This document shows positions 51,120-58,972 of a DNA stretch of 64,000 bases, piece after piece. A model generated the notes under the pieces. It saw only the letters and a program-made list of their open reading frames with translations. It did not search any database and had not been told where the DNA came from. A program made the translations under genes and the position numbers. The stretch is from NCBI RefSeq assembly GCF_010894435.1, contig NZ_JAAIXZ010000005.1, forward strand, positions 310,001-374,000, given 5' to 3'. The first letter of the stretch is position 1; each line of letters starts with the position of its first letter. The stretch is from Pyxidicoccus trucidator (lineage in GTDB: Bacteria; Myxococcota; Myxococcia; Myxococcales; Myxococcaceae).

Positions 51120-51968
51120 ATGCGAAGGCTCGTCCTGTTCGCCCTGCTGCTGGCACTCCCTGGTTGCTTCTATCCCGCCGACCGTGGCCGCGCCCTCGAG
51201 GCGAAGGTGGACCGGCTCGGCGCGGAGACTGCCCAGATGCAGGCGGAGTTGAAGGAAGCGCGCGGCCAGCTCGCCGCCACCCTGCCGAAAATCGATGAGA
51301 AGGTCGCCGAGGTCACCAAGGCCCTCCAGGGCCTGGACACCGCCGCGCGCCGCAAGGACGCGGACATCGGCATCCAGCTCCAGAAGTCCGTCGAGGACCT
51401 CGCCCAGCTCCGTGGCCAGGTGGAGACCTACCTCCACAAAATCACCGAGCTGGAGACGGCCCTGGGCGAGCAGGACAAGAAGCTCGTCGCCATGCAGGGC
51501 GCGGAGGCGGTGAAGGAGGCCGAGGCCAAGAAGAAGGCCGAGGAGCTCCAGCGCCCCGCCGACAAGAAGGAGTTCCTCGCGCTCGCCCAGGAGAAGGCGA
51601 AGGCGGGCGACGTGCCCCTGGCGCGCCAGCTCTACAACGAGTTCCTGAAGAAGTGGTCCAAGGACGCGCTGGTGGCGGACGCCCACTATGGCCTCGGCGA
51701 GACGTACTTCACCGAGTCCCGCTGCCGCGAGGCCCTCTTCGAGTACGGCAAGGTGGTGCAGGACTACCCCAAGGCGTCGTCCGCGCCGGACGCGTACCTG
51801 CGCTCCTCGGAGTGCTTCTCCAAGCTGAAGATGAAGGACGAGTCGCGGCTGGCCCTCGAGGAGCTCGTGAAGGGCTACCCGAAGTCCGCGGCGGCCAAGA
51901 CGGCGAAAGAGCGCCTCGCCGAGCTGGACAAGGCCGCGAAGACGCCCGCCAAGAAGGGGAAGAAATGA
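51120..51968 (+). CDS. CpoB/YbgF-like TPR lipoprotein
   Basis: A 282-residue lipoprotein: short signal with lipobox ALPGC, a long coiled coil (about residues 25-140, rich in Glu, Lys and Ala heptads) and C-terminal TPR repeats (LARQLYNEFLKKW, ADAHYGLGETYF, REALFEYGKVVQDYPK, APDAYLRSSECFSKL). This is the CpoB/YbgF layout seen near Tol-Pal, coordinating envelope constriction. The UshA-like gene starts inside its stop codon (ATGA), so both are made together. Confidence 0.9.
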   Translation: MRRLVLFALLLALPGCFYPADRGRALEAKVDRLGAETAQMQAELKEARGQLAATLPKIDEKVAEVTKALQGLDTAARRKDADIGIQLQKSVEDLAQLRGQVETYLHKITELETALGEQDKKLVAMQGAEAVKEAEAKKKAEELQRPADKKEFLALAQEKAKAGDVPLARQLYNEFLKKWSKDALVADAHYGLGETYFTESRCREALFEYGKVVQDYPKASSAPDAYLRSSECFSKLKMKDESRLALEELVKGYPKSAAAKTAKERLAELDKAAKTPAKKGKK

Positions 51969-53110
51969 ACCTGCGTCCGCCGCGGCTCGCCGCGCTCGCG
52001 CTGCTGCTCCTGCTGCCCCTGGTGGCGGGGGCGGCGCCGAAGCAGCTCACGCTGCTCTTCACCGGAGACAACGGGGGCGAAATCGCCCCCTGTGGTTGAA
52101 GGCACAACCCGTCTGGCGGTCTGGCCAGACGAAAGAAGGTGATTGAGCAGGAGCGCGCGAAGGGCGTGCCGGTGCTCGTGCTGGACGCGGGCAATGCGCT
52201 CTTCCGCAGCCGCGACAGTGGCGAGGCCCCGGACGCGAAGGCGCGCGCGGAGCTGCTGCTGTCGCAGCTGGACGCGCAGGGCACCGCGGCCATGGCCGTG
52301 GGCACGCGCGACCTCGTGCTCGGCGTGGACTTCCTCAAGAAGGGGACGAAGAAGGCGAAGCTCAAGCTGCTGTCCGCGAACCTCGTGGACGACAAGGGCA
52401 CGCCCTTCTTCCCGGCCTCCCTGGTGACGGACGTGGGCGGGGTGAAGGTCGGCGTGGTGGGAGTGTCTCCCGCCACGGCCCAGCCGGTAGCCGCGGCTCC
52501 GCCCGTGAAGGGCCGGCCCACGCCCATGATGAAGGGGCTGCCGGTGGAGCCCGCGGTGGCGGCCGAGGCGAAGCGCCTGCGCGAGCAGGAGAAGGTGGAC
52601 CTGGTCGTGGTGCTCGCGGCCGTGCCCTACGACGAGGCCCTCCGCGTCGCCGAGCGGGTGGAGGGCGTGGACTTCGTGGTGCAGTCCCACGAGGGGCGCG
52701 GCCAGGGCATCGCGCAGCGCCAGGCGTTCGCCACCCTCATCCCTCCCGGAGACCGGGGCAGGCAGCTGGCGAAGCTGGAGCTGGGGCTGGACGGCCCCGG
52801 CCGCTTCACCGACATCACCGAGCAGAACCGGGCCCGGCAGAACCTGGGCATCGTCGAGAACAACCTCGCCAAGGCGAAGGAGCGGCTCGCGGCCGAGAAG
52901 GACGCGGCGAAGAAGGCCTCCTATGAGCAGGCGGTTGCCGGCCTGGAAGCCCGGCGGGCGGCCTTGAAGAAAGTGGCCGAGGGGAGCGCAACGGGCGCCG
53001 CCCGGACGCATCTACTGTCGTACATCCAGCTCGGGAGCGACGTGCCGGCGGATCCGGCTGTCCAGAAGCTGGTGGAACGCATCGAGCCTCCCGGCTCGGC
53101 GGCCCACTGA
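51965..53110 (+). CDS. Exported UshA-like (5'-nucleotidase/metallophosphatase-related) selenoprotein, TGA at codon 45 read as selenocysteine
   Basis: A 381-residue product if TGA 52097-52099 is decoded as Sec. Signal peptide MNLRPPRLAALALLLLLPL ending near AGA. The mature start TLLFTGDNGGEIAPCG is followed by Sec45 and RHNPSGGLARRKKV; homologous UshA-related proteins have Cys here in CGC...GGLARR. Then VLVLDAGNALF and MAVGTRDLVLG follow the metallophosphatase outline, and VGVVGVSPA, VDLVVVLAAVPYDEALRVAE, VDFVVQSHEG. The frame is open for 1 kb on both sides of the TGA, and a bacterial SECIS-like hairpin lies right after it. Several calcineurin-type metal histidines are not evident, so enzyme activity is uncertain; the C-terminal 80 residues are coiled coil. 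Coupled to the upstream TPR lipoprotein by ATGA. A plain truncated gene is the alternative, less likely. Confidence 0.88.
52097..52131 (+). promoter_or_regulatory. Selenocysteine UGA codon with bacterial SECIS-like hairpin
   Basis: After UGA (52097-52099) a perfect 8-bp stem pairs 52110-52117 (CGTCTGGC) with 52124-52131 (GCCAGACG) around the loop GGUCUG (52118-52123). The loop begins 18 nt after the UGA, the same distance as the GGUCUG of the E. coli fdhF element as I know it, and has the G in the first two loop positions required for SelB binding. All of it is translated, as in other bacterial SECIS elements. Confidence 0.88.
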
Positions 53111-53122
53111 CCCGGCCTGGCC

Positions 53123-53151
53123 TTGTGAACCGGCCGGCGCGCCGTTATAAG
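53123..53151 (+). promoter_or_regulatory. Sigma-70-type promoter of rpmE
   Basis: TTGTGA (53123-53128), a 17-nt spacer and TATAAG (53146-53151). The start site near 53158 leaves a leader of about 65 nt containing a strong hairpin. Confidence 0.65.
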
Positions 53152-53177
53152 CGCCGGCCAACCTCAGTGCCGGACCT

Positions 53178-53197
53178 CCTACCCGCCAGCGGGTAGG
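53178..53197 (+). promoter_or_regulatory. Hairpin in the rpmE leader
   Basis: Perfect arms 53178-53186 (CCTACCCGC) and 53189-53197 with only CA between; in RNA the inner pairs would open into a larger loop. It ends 26 nt before the start codon and could serve feedback control by L31, which is known for rpmE in E. coli. Confidence 0.4.
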
Positions 53198-53222
53198 GGA
53201 AAGGCACACTGGAGAGAGCGTC

Positions 53223-53519
53223 ATGAAGCCCGAGATTCATCCGGTTTATCCCGCTGCCCGAGTGACCTGTGCCTGCGGCAACTCGGTGGAGACGAAGTCC
53301 ACCCGCGGCTCGTTCTCGGTGGAAGTCTGCTCGAACTGCCACCCCTTCTTCACGGGCAAGTACAAGCTCATGGACACGGCCGGCCGTATCGACCGCTTCC
53401 GCAAGAAGTACGCGAACAACCCGGTCAAGGTCGAGGGTGCGGCCGCCGCCGAGGGCGCCGAGGCTGCCCCCGCCGAGAAGCCCGCCGCCGCCAAGAAGGG
53501 CAAGAAGGCCGAGGCCTGA
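53223..53519 (+). CDS. rpmE: 50S ribosomal protein L31
   Basis: A 98-residue zinc-type L31: [20 protein letters not shown] has the first cysteine pair and [20 protein letters not shown] the second with its His, then [10 protein letters not shown]. The C-terminal 30 residues are an Ala/Glu/Lys-rich extension longer than in E. coli, a feature of GC-rich deltaproteobacterial-type genomes. GGAGAG precedes the ATG. Own promoter present. Confidence 0.97.
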   Translation: MKPEIHPVYPAARVTCACGNSVETKSTRGSFSVEVCSNCHPFFTGKYKLMDTAGRIDRFRKKYANNPVKVEGAAAAEGAEAAPAEKPAAAKKGKKAEA

Positions 53520-53562
53520 GTCACGGCCCCAGGGCCTTCTTCACAGCCTGAGCAGTGCCCGT

Positions 53563-53611
53563 CGAGCAGGGTGTCGGAGGGCCTCCACGAGAGGCGCTCC
53601 CGCCCTGCTCG
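53563..53611 (+). other. Closed RNA-like structure downstream of rpmE
   Basis: CGAGCAGGG (53563-53571) pairs perfectly with CCCTGCTCG (53603-53611); inside are GGAGG/CCTCC (53576-53586) and a GAG...CTC pair. A short GGCCC/GGGCC hairpin with TTCTT just upstream (53525-53541) probably ends rpmE transcription. The 49-nt structure may be a terminator or small RNA. Confidence 0.35.
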
Positions 53612-53627
53612 CGGTGCTTCTACGGCC

Positions 53628-53691
53628 TGAAGTCACCGTCAAGTTTCAGGGTGCTACAGACCAGAAATTAGACGTAGCAGTGAAGTCACCG
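53628..53691. repeat. Direct repeat TGAAGTCACCG, two copies 53 bp apart
   Basis: TGAAGTCACCG occurs at 53628-53638 and 53681-53691, bracketing an AT-richer stretch in front of the DNA methylase gene, which could be its promoter region. Confidence 0.35.
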
Positions 53692-53733
53692 CACATTCCG
53701 CCGCGTCCACGACGAGAGTCCGACGGAGGCGAG

Positions 53734-54612
53734 ATGTCCGCGCACGCTGCAGCCCCTTCCCTGAAGGTTGTCCGCCGCTCCCTGAGCGAGAGCGTCTATG
53801 CGAAGGGGGAGGACTACACGCTGCTGCACGGCGACAGCCTGGAGCTGATGGAGCAGTTCGAGCCCCAGACGTTCGACATGATTTTCGCGGACCCGCCGTA
53901 CTTCCTCTCCAACGGCGGCACCACCTGCAAGGGTGGCAAGCGCGTGTCCGTGGCGAAGGGCAAGTGGGACGAGTCGCGCGGCGTGGAGGAGGACCACAAG
54001 TTCACCACCGCGTGGCTCGCCGCCTGCCAGCGCCTGCTCAAGCCGACGGGCACCCTCTGGGTGAGCGGCACCCAGCACGTCATCTTCAACGTCGGCTTCG
54101 CGATGCAGAAGCTCGGCTTCAAGCTGCTCAACACCGTCACCTGGTTCAAGCCCAACGCCAGCCCCAACCTGGCGTGCCGCTACTTCACCCACTCCACGGA
54201 GCTGCTCATCTGGGCGTCTCCGAAGTCGGGCGGCAAGCTGCAGCACACCTTCAATTACTCGCGCATGAAGGCGGAGAACGGTGGCAAGCAGATGCGCGAC
54301 GCGTGGGTGCTGCCGCCCTCCGGCGACGCGGAGCTCACCGCGGACGGCGAGGGCCGGCTGTGGACGCTGACTGTCCCGCGCGGCGGCGAGGAGAAGGCCC
54401 ACGGCAGCCACCCCACGCAGAAGCCGGTGGCCCTGCTGGAGCGCATCCTCGAGGCGAGCTGCCCCCAGGACGCGCTGGTGCTGGACCCCTTCAACGGCAG
54501 CGGCACCTCCGGCGTGGCGGCCCTCAAGCTGGGCCACCGCTACGTGGGCATCGACATGGACGAGAAGTACCTCGCCCTGTCGCAGAAGCGCCTGCAGGCC
54601 GTGTCGAAGTAG
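53734..54612 (+). CDS. DpnA-type adenine DNA methyltransferase, apparently orphan
   Basis: A 292-residue beta-class amino methylase: catalytic motif DPPY at residues 53-56 (FADPPYFLSNGGTTCKGGK), a target region in the middle, and the SAM motif DPFNGSGTSG at about 251-260. The stretches RYFTHSTELLIWA, HPTQKP and GTLWVSGTQHVIFNVG closely follow M.DpnA (DpnII system), suggesting methylation of adenine in GATC or a related site and possible action on single strands. No restriction nuclease is adjacent, so it is more likely a solitary regulatory or protective methylase. GGAGG precedes the ATG. Confidence 0.9.
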   Translation: MSAHAAAPSLKVVRRSLSESVYAKGEDYTLLHGDSLELMEQFEPQTFDMIFADPPYFLSNGGTTCKGGKRVSVAKGKWDESRGVEEDHKFTTAWLAACQRLLKPTGTLWVSGTQHVIFNVGFAMQKLGFKLLNTVTWFKPNASPNLACRYFTHSTELLIWASPKSGGKLQHTFNYSRMKAENGGKQMRDAWVLPPSGDAELTADGEGRLWTLTVPRGGEEKAHGSHPTQKPVALLERILEASCPQDALVLDPFNGSGTSGVAALKLGHRYVGIDMDEKYLALSQKRLQAVSK

Positions 54613-54622
54613 CCCCGCGTTT

Positions 54623-56377
54623 CTAGGTGCGGGCGAGGATGAGCTCCACGCCCTGCCGTGCAATGGGGTGGTAGCGCTCCGCGTGCTTCTTGAAGAGCGT
54701 GCGGGCCACACCCCGGTACTCGCGTGACGAGGCGAGCACGCCATACAGCGGCTTGAGGTACTTCATGCGGCCCACCTCGCCGAGGAACGCCTCGGTGCGC
54801 TGGAGGGCCGGCTCCCAGCCCGCGCGCAGCGCCGCCACCAGCCACGACACCAGCACCTCCGAGTTGCGGCTCTTCGTGAGGCTGAAGCGCTCGTCGAGCT
54901 GCCGGATGATGTCTCTCGGCGTGTCCGACGGCAGCCACTCCAGGTAGAGCTGCCACTCCGTGGGCGTCCAGTCCTTCACCGTGTCCAGGGAGGGCACGGT
55001 GCCGCGCACGCGCACCAGCGCCTCCAGCCGGCCCGAGCGGGGGGAGGGCGCACCCGCCGGCACGCCCGGCCTGTTCAGGTACGCGTCTCCGTCCACCTTC
55101 GCCAGCACTCCGGGCAGCTCGCGCTCGGCGAAGGCGACGAACTCCTCGGTGGTGAGCGCGCGGAAGCGGTACGTGGCGAGGTAGCGGCGGAGGAACTCGT
55201 CGAAGGCCGGGCGCCCCGCGGCGTCCTCCATGGCGCGCAGCAGCAGGTAGCCCTTCTCGTACGGAATCTGGGAGAAGGCCTCGTCCGGGTCCACGCCCGC
55301 CAGGTGCGTGCGCAGCGCGGTGAGGTGGGGGTGGGCGCGGAAGTGGTGCAGCGCCTCCTCCAGCGCGCGCCGCCCCAGCGCCCCATGCAGCGCCGCGACT
55401 TCCGGCCCCGCCAGCGCCTCCAGGATGCGGCGCTCGGCGAAGACGGTGAAGCCCTCGTTGAGCCAGAAGTGCTCCGCGGACGCGTTCGTCACCAGGTTGC
55501 CCGTCCACGAGTGCGCCAGCTCGTGCGCCACCACATTCACCAGGCTCTTGTCGCCCGCGATGAGCGTGGGCGTGAGGAAGGTGAGGCGCGGGTTCTCCAT
55601 GCCGCCGTAGGGGAAGGACGGGGGCATGGTGAGCAAATCGAAGCGCTCCCAGTCGTATGGGCCGAAGAGGGCCTCGGCGGCGCGGAGCATGTCGTCCACG
55701 CCCTCGAACTCGTCCGCCGCCTCCTCCAGCAGCTCCGGCTCCGCCCACACCCGCGAGCGCGGGCCCAGCTCCTTCGGCGCGAGGCTGCCCACGGCGAAGG
55801 CCAGCAGGTACGGAGGCACCGGCTGCGGCATCTCGTAGTGCTCCTCCGCCTCCACGCCGTGCTCCTCGCGCCGCACGAAGCTGGCGGCCATGACGGCCTT
55901 CAGCGCCTTGGGCACGCGCAGCGACGCCCGGTAGCGGATGCGGATGCGCGGCGTGTCCTGGAGCGGCACCACGCTGCGGGCGTGGATGGCCTGACACTGG
56001 CTGTACAGGAAGGGGTGCTGCCCGCCGGCCGTCTGCGAGGGGGTCAGCCACTGGAGCGCGCTGGCGCCCGGCGCCGTCCGGTAGCGCACGGTGAGCTGCC
56101 GCAGCCCGGGTGGCAGCTCCACCCGCAGGCGGCTGCCCAGAATCGCCTCTGGAGGGGACAGCATGTAGGGCAAGGGGCGACCACTCGGGTCCACCACCCC
56201 CCGAATCTCCAAATCCCGGGTGTCCAGGTCGAGGGGACCGGCGGAGGCCTCCTTCAGCGTGAGCGTGGCCTCCGCGTGCAGGCGGTGCGTCCGGAAATCG
56301 ACGCGCGCCTTCCAGTCCAGGGTTTCCGTCTCAGGCTGCGTGCTGTCGTTGTAGGAGTGTGGGTCGAGGCGCGCCAT
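54623..56377 (-). CDS. M1 family zinc aminopeptidase (LTA4-hydrolase-like)
   Basis: A 584-residue cytosolic M1 peptidase. N-terminal beta domain (FRTHRLHAEATLTL), substrate motif GGMENP (YGGMENPRLTFL), zinc site HELAHSW near residue 283 with the second Glu in NEGFT 19 residues later, and the C-terminal armadillo-like helical region found in leukotriene A4 hydrolase (WTPTEWQLYLEWLPSDTP, SREYRGVARTLFKKH). The start at 56377 (MARLDPHSYND) fits family N-termini; upstream in-frame ATGs overlap the divergent promoter. It removes N-terminal residues from peptides. Confidence 0.93.
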   Translation of the reverse strand: MARLDPHSYNDSTQPETETLDWKARVDFRTHRLHAEATLTLKEASAGPLDLDTRDLEIRGVVDPSGRPLPYMLSPPEAILGSRLRVELPPGLRQLTVRYRTAPGASALQWLTPSQTAGGQHPFLYSQCQAIHARSVVPLQDTPRIRIRYRASLRVPKALKAVMAASFVRREEHGVEAEEHYEMPQPVPPYLLAFAVGSLAPKELGPRSRVWAEPELLEEAADEFEGVDDMLRAAEALFGPYDWERFDLLTMPPSFPYGGMENPRLTFLTPTLIAGDKSLVNVVAHELAHSWTGNLVTNASAEHFWLNEGFTVFAERRILEALAGPEVAALHGALGRRALEEALHHFRAHPHLTALRTHLAGVDPDEAFSQIPYEKGYLLLRAMEDAAGRPAFDEFLRRYLATYRFRALTTEEFVAFAERELPGVLAKVDGDAYLNRPGVPAGAPSPRSGRLEALVRVRGTVPSLDTVKDWTPTEWQLYLEWLPSDTPRDIIRQLDERFSLTKSRNSEVLVSWLVAALRAGWEPALQRTEAFLGEVGRMKYLKPLYGVLASSREYRGVARTLFKKHAERYHPIARQGVELILART

Positions 56378-56439
56378 GGAGGTCCGGTTTGTAGTCGGTG
56401 TCACGACCCCATGGCGAGCCATCCGGCCATCTGATTCGG

Positions 56440-56466
56440 TTGACTTTCGAGTCAATCGCCTACATT
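56440..56466 (+). promoter_or_regulatory. Promoter of the beta-oxidation operon with palindromic operator over the -35
   Basis: TTGACT-TTCG-AGTCAA (56440-56455) is a perfect inverted repeat whose left half is a near-consensus -35; TACATT at 56461-56466 is a suitable -10 with a 15-nt spacer. Binding of a repressor here would block the promoter, as expected for a fatty-acid-responsive regulator. Confidence 0.55.
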
Positions 56467-56514
56467 TGTGCAGTCCTCTCCTTCCCAACCTTCCCTCATA
56501 GGGAGCCTTTCAAG

Positions 56515-58893
56515 ATGACGACGCGGATCCGCAAAGTGGCTGTGCTGGGCGCTGGAGTCATGGGCAGCGGCATCGCCGCGCACCTGGCGAACTCGGGCGT
56601 TCGCGCGCTCCTCCTGGACATCGTCCCCCCCAAGGCCAACCCGGGCGAGGACACCTCGTCCAAGGCCTTCCGCAACAAGTTCGCGGCGGGCGCGCTGGCC
56701 AACATGCGCAAGCAGAAGCCCAGCCCCATCGTCTCCGAGCAGGTCTTCGCCAACATCGAGGTGGGCAACTTCGATGACGACCTGCCCCGCATCGCCGAGT
56801 GCGACTGGGTGGTGGAGGTGGTGAAGGAGGACCTCGAGGTCAAGCAGTCCCTCTTCGCGCGCGTGGAGAAGCATGCCCGCCCGGGCACCATCGTCTCCTC
56901 CAACACCTCCGGCATGTCCATTGTGGGCATGACGCAGGGCCGCGGCGCGGACTTCCGGAAGAACTTCCTCGTCACGCACTTCTTCAACCCCGTCCGCTAC
57001 ATGAAGCTGCTGGAGCTGGTGGCCGGCAAGGAGACGGACCCGGAGGTGCTGAAGACGCTGCACCGCTTTGGCGAGGAGGTGCTCGGCAAGGGCATCGTCT
57101 ACGGCAAGGACACCACCAACTTCATCGCCAACCGCATCGGCACGTACGGGATGATGAAGACCATCGCCGGCATGGGCCCCGCCGAGCTGACGATTGAAGA
57201 GGTGGACAAGCTCTTCGGTCCGCCCATGGGCCGTCCCAAGTCCGCCGTCTTCCGCACCACGGACATCGTCGGCCTGGACACCTTCGTCCACGTGGCGAAG
57301 AACTGTTACGACACCCTCACCCAGGACGAGGAGCGCGAGGCGTTCCGCATGCCCGAGTTCATCCTCGACATGGTGAAGAAGGGGGTGCTGGGCGACAAGA
57401 GCGGCGGCGGCTTCTACAAGAAGCAGGGCAAGGACATCCAGGTCCTCGACCTGAAGACGATGGAGTACCGCGCGCAGAACAAGGTGCGCTTCGAGTCGCT
57501 GGGCGCCGCCAAGGACGTCGAGGACGTGCGCGAGCGCGTCGCCGTGGTGCTCAACGGCCAGGACAAGGCCGCGAAGTTCGCCGAGCGCATCACCCTGGAC
57601 GTCCTGGCCTACACCAGCCGGCGCATCCCGGAGATCGCCGACGACGTGGTGAACGTGGACCGCGCCATGCGCTGGGGCTACGCGTGGGATTTGGGCCCCT
57701 TCGAGGCGTGGGACGCCTACGGCGTGAAGAAGGGCGTGGAGCGGATGAAGGAGCTGGGCCTGAAGCCGGCCGCGTGGGTGGAGGAGATGCTGGCCGCGGG
57801 CCGCACGTCCTTCTACGGCGTGGAGGGCAGCAAGGACACGTACTGGGACATCCCCACGAAGTCCGAGAAGATGGTGCCGGAGAACGCGCGCACCCAGCGC
57901 GTGGAGTACCTCAAGCGCGGCAACAAGAAGCTTGCCGGCAACGACTCCGCGACCCTGTGGGACATGGGCGACGGCGCCACGCTGCTGGAGTTCCACAGCA
58001 AGATGAACTCCATCGATGACCAGATCATCGAGATGATGAACACCGCGCTGGACGAGACGGAGAAGAACCACAAGGGCCTGGTCATCGGCAACGACGGGTC
58101 CAACTTCTCCGCGGGCGCGAACATCGTCGCGCTGCTGTGGGCGGCGAAGAGCGGCGAGTTCGAGTCCATCCGGAAGATGGTGAAGGACTTCCAGACCGCC
58201 AACCAGCGCATGCGCTACAGCCCGGTGCCGGTGGTGACGGCGCCCTTCAACCTCACGCTGGGCGGCGGCTCCGAGGTGACGATGGGCGGCAACGCCGTCC
58301 AGGCCAGCGCCGAGCTGTACATGGGCCTGGTGGAAGTGGGCGTGGGCCTCATCCCTGGCGGCGGCGGCAACATGCAACTGCTGCGCAATGTCTTCGGCCC
58401 GTACGCGGCGGAGAAGGACTTCGAGTCCATGCCCTTCCTGAAGAAGGTGTTCCTGGCCATCGGCATGGCGAAGGTGGCCACCAGCGCCGAGGAGGCCCGG
58501 GAGATTGGCTTCCTGTCGCAGCAGGACGGGATTACGTCCAACCGCGACTTCCTCCTGTCGGACGCGAAGGCGCGGGTGCTGGGCATGGCCGACGCGGGCT
58601 TCAAGCCGCCGCGCCCCACGCGCTTCCGCCTGCCGGGCCCCAGCGCCGCGGCCACCTTCGACATGATGCTCTACGACATGGAGCTCAACGGCCAGGTGAG
58701 CGCCCATGACCGGAAGATTGCCCAGAAGCTGGTCCGGGTGCTGACGGGCGGCGACACCAGCACGTCCGTGCTCCTCACCGAGGAGCGGCTGCTGGAGCTG
58801 GAGGCGGAGGCCTTCCTGAGCCTGTGCGGCGAGGAGAAGACCCAGGACCGCCTGCAGCACATGATTGAGAAGGGCAAGCCGCTGCGGAACTGA
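56515..58893 (+). CDS. 3-hydroxyacyl-CoA dehydrogenase/enoyl-CoA hydratase fusion (FadN-like)
   Basis: A 792-residue bifunctional beta-oxidation enzyme in the order dehydrogenase then hydratase, as in Bacillus FadN, the reverse of E. coli FadB. NAD fold VAVLGAGVMGSGIAAHLANSG at the start; HFFNPVRYMKLLELV and NFIANRIGTY are the dehydrogenase signature; the hydratase part (about 490-790) has VIGNDGSNFSAGANI and LGGGSEVTMGGNAV (oxyanion and Glu). GGGAG lies 10 nt before ATG 56515. The thiolase gene follows, giving two of the three enzymes of each cycle round; acyl-CoA dehydrogenase is elsewhere. Confidence 0.94.
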   Translation: MTTRIRKVAVLGAGVMGSGIAAHLANSGVRALLLDIVPPKANPGEDTSSKAFRNKFAAGALANMRKQKPSPIVSEQVFANIEVGNFDDDLPRIAECDWVVEVVKEDLEVKQSLFARVEKHARPGTIVSSNTSGMSIVGMTQGRGADFRKNFLVTHFFNPVRYMKLLELVAGKETDPEVLKTLHRFGEEVLGKGIVYGKDTTNFIANRIGTYGMMKTIAGMGPAELTIEEVDKLFGPPMGRPKSAVFRTTDIVGLDTFVHVAKNCYDTLTQDEEREAFRMPEFILDMVKKGVLGDKSGGGFYKKQGKDIQVLDLKTMEYRAQNKVRFESLGAAKDVEDVRERVAVVLNGQDKAAKFAERITLDVLAYTSRRIPEIADDVVNVDRAMRWGYAWDLGPFEAWDAYGVKKGVERMKELGLKPAAWVEEMLAAGRTSFYGVEGSKDTYWDIPTKSEKMVPENARTQRVEYLKRGNKKLAGNDSATLWDMGDGATLLEFHSKMNSIDDQIIEMMNTALDETEKNHKGLVIGNDGSNFSAGANIVALLWAAKSGEFESIRKMVKDFQTANQRMRYSPVPVVTAPFNLTLGGGSEVTMGGNAVQASAELYMGLVEVGVGLIPGGGGNMQLLRNVFGPYAAEKDFESMPFLKKVFLAIGMAKVATSAEEAREIGFLSQQDGITSNRDFLLSDAKARVLGMADAGFKPPRPTRFRLPGPSAAATFDMMLYDMELNGQVSAHDRKIAQKLVRVLTGGDTSTSVLLTEERLLELEAEAFLSLCGEEKTQDRLQHMIEKGKPLRN

Positions 58894-58938
58894 GCGCTGG
58901 CCGGTATCCATTGACCACTGATTTGAATTTCGCTGACT

Positions 58939-58957
58939 GCCCGGGTGCTACCCGGGC
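58939..58957 (+). promoter_or_regulatory. Hairpin immediately before the thiolase ribosome site
   Basis: GCCCGGGT (58939-58946) pairs perfectly with ACCCGGGC (58950-58957); GAGGAG follows at once. It may tune translation of the second gene or stop mRNA decay from reaching it. Confidence 0.45.
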
Positions 58958-58972
58958 GAGGAGACACTCAAG

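Noticed and set aside
52097-52099. Reading the TGA in the UshA-like gene as a nonsense mutation, with a separate gene starting at 52139
   Set aside because: The GTG at 52139 would give a protein without signal peptide and lacking the conserved motif; both sides of the TGA are in one frame and a SECIS-like hairpin follows.
56452-58911. 819-codon open frame opposite the beta-oxidation gene
   Set aside because: Shadow frame; the plus strand encodes an unmistakable dehydrogenase/hydratase.
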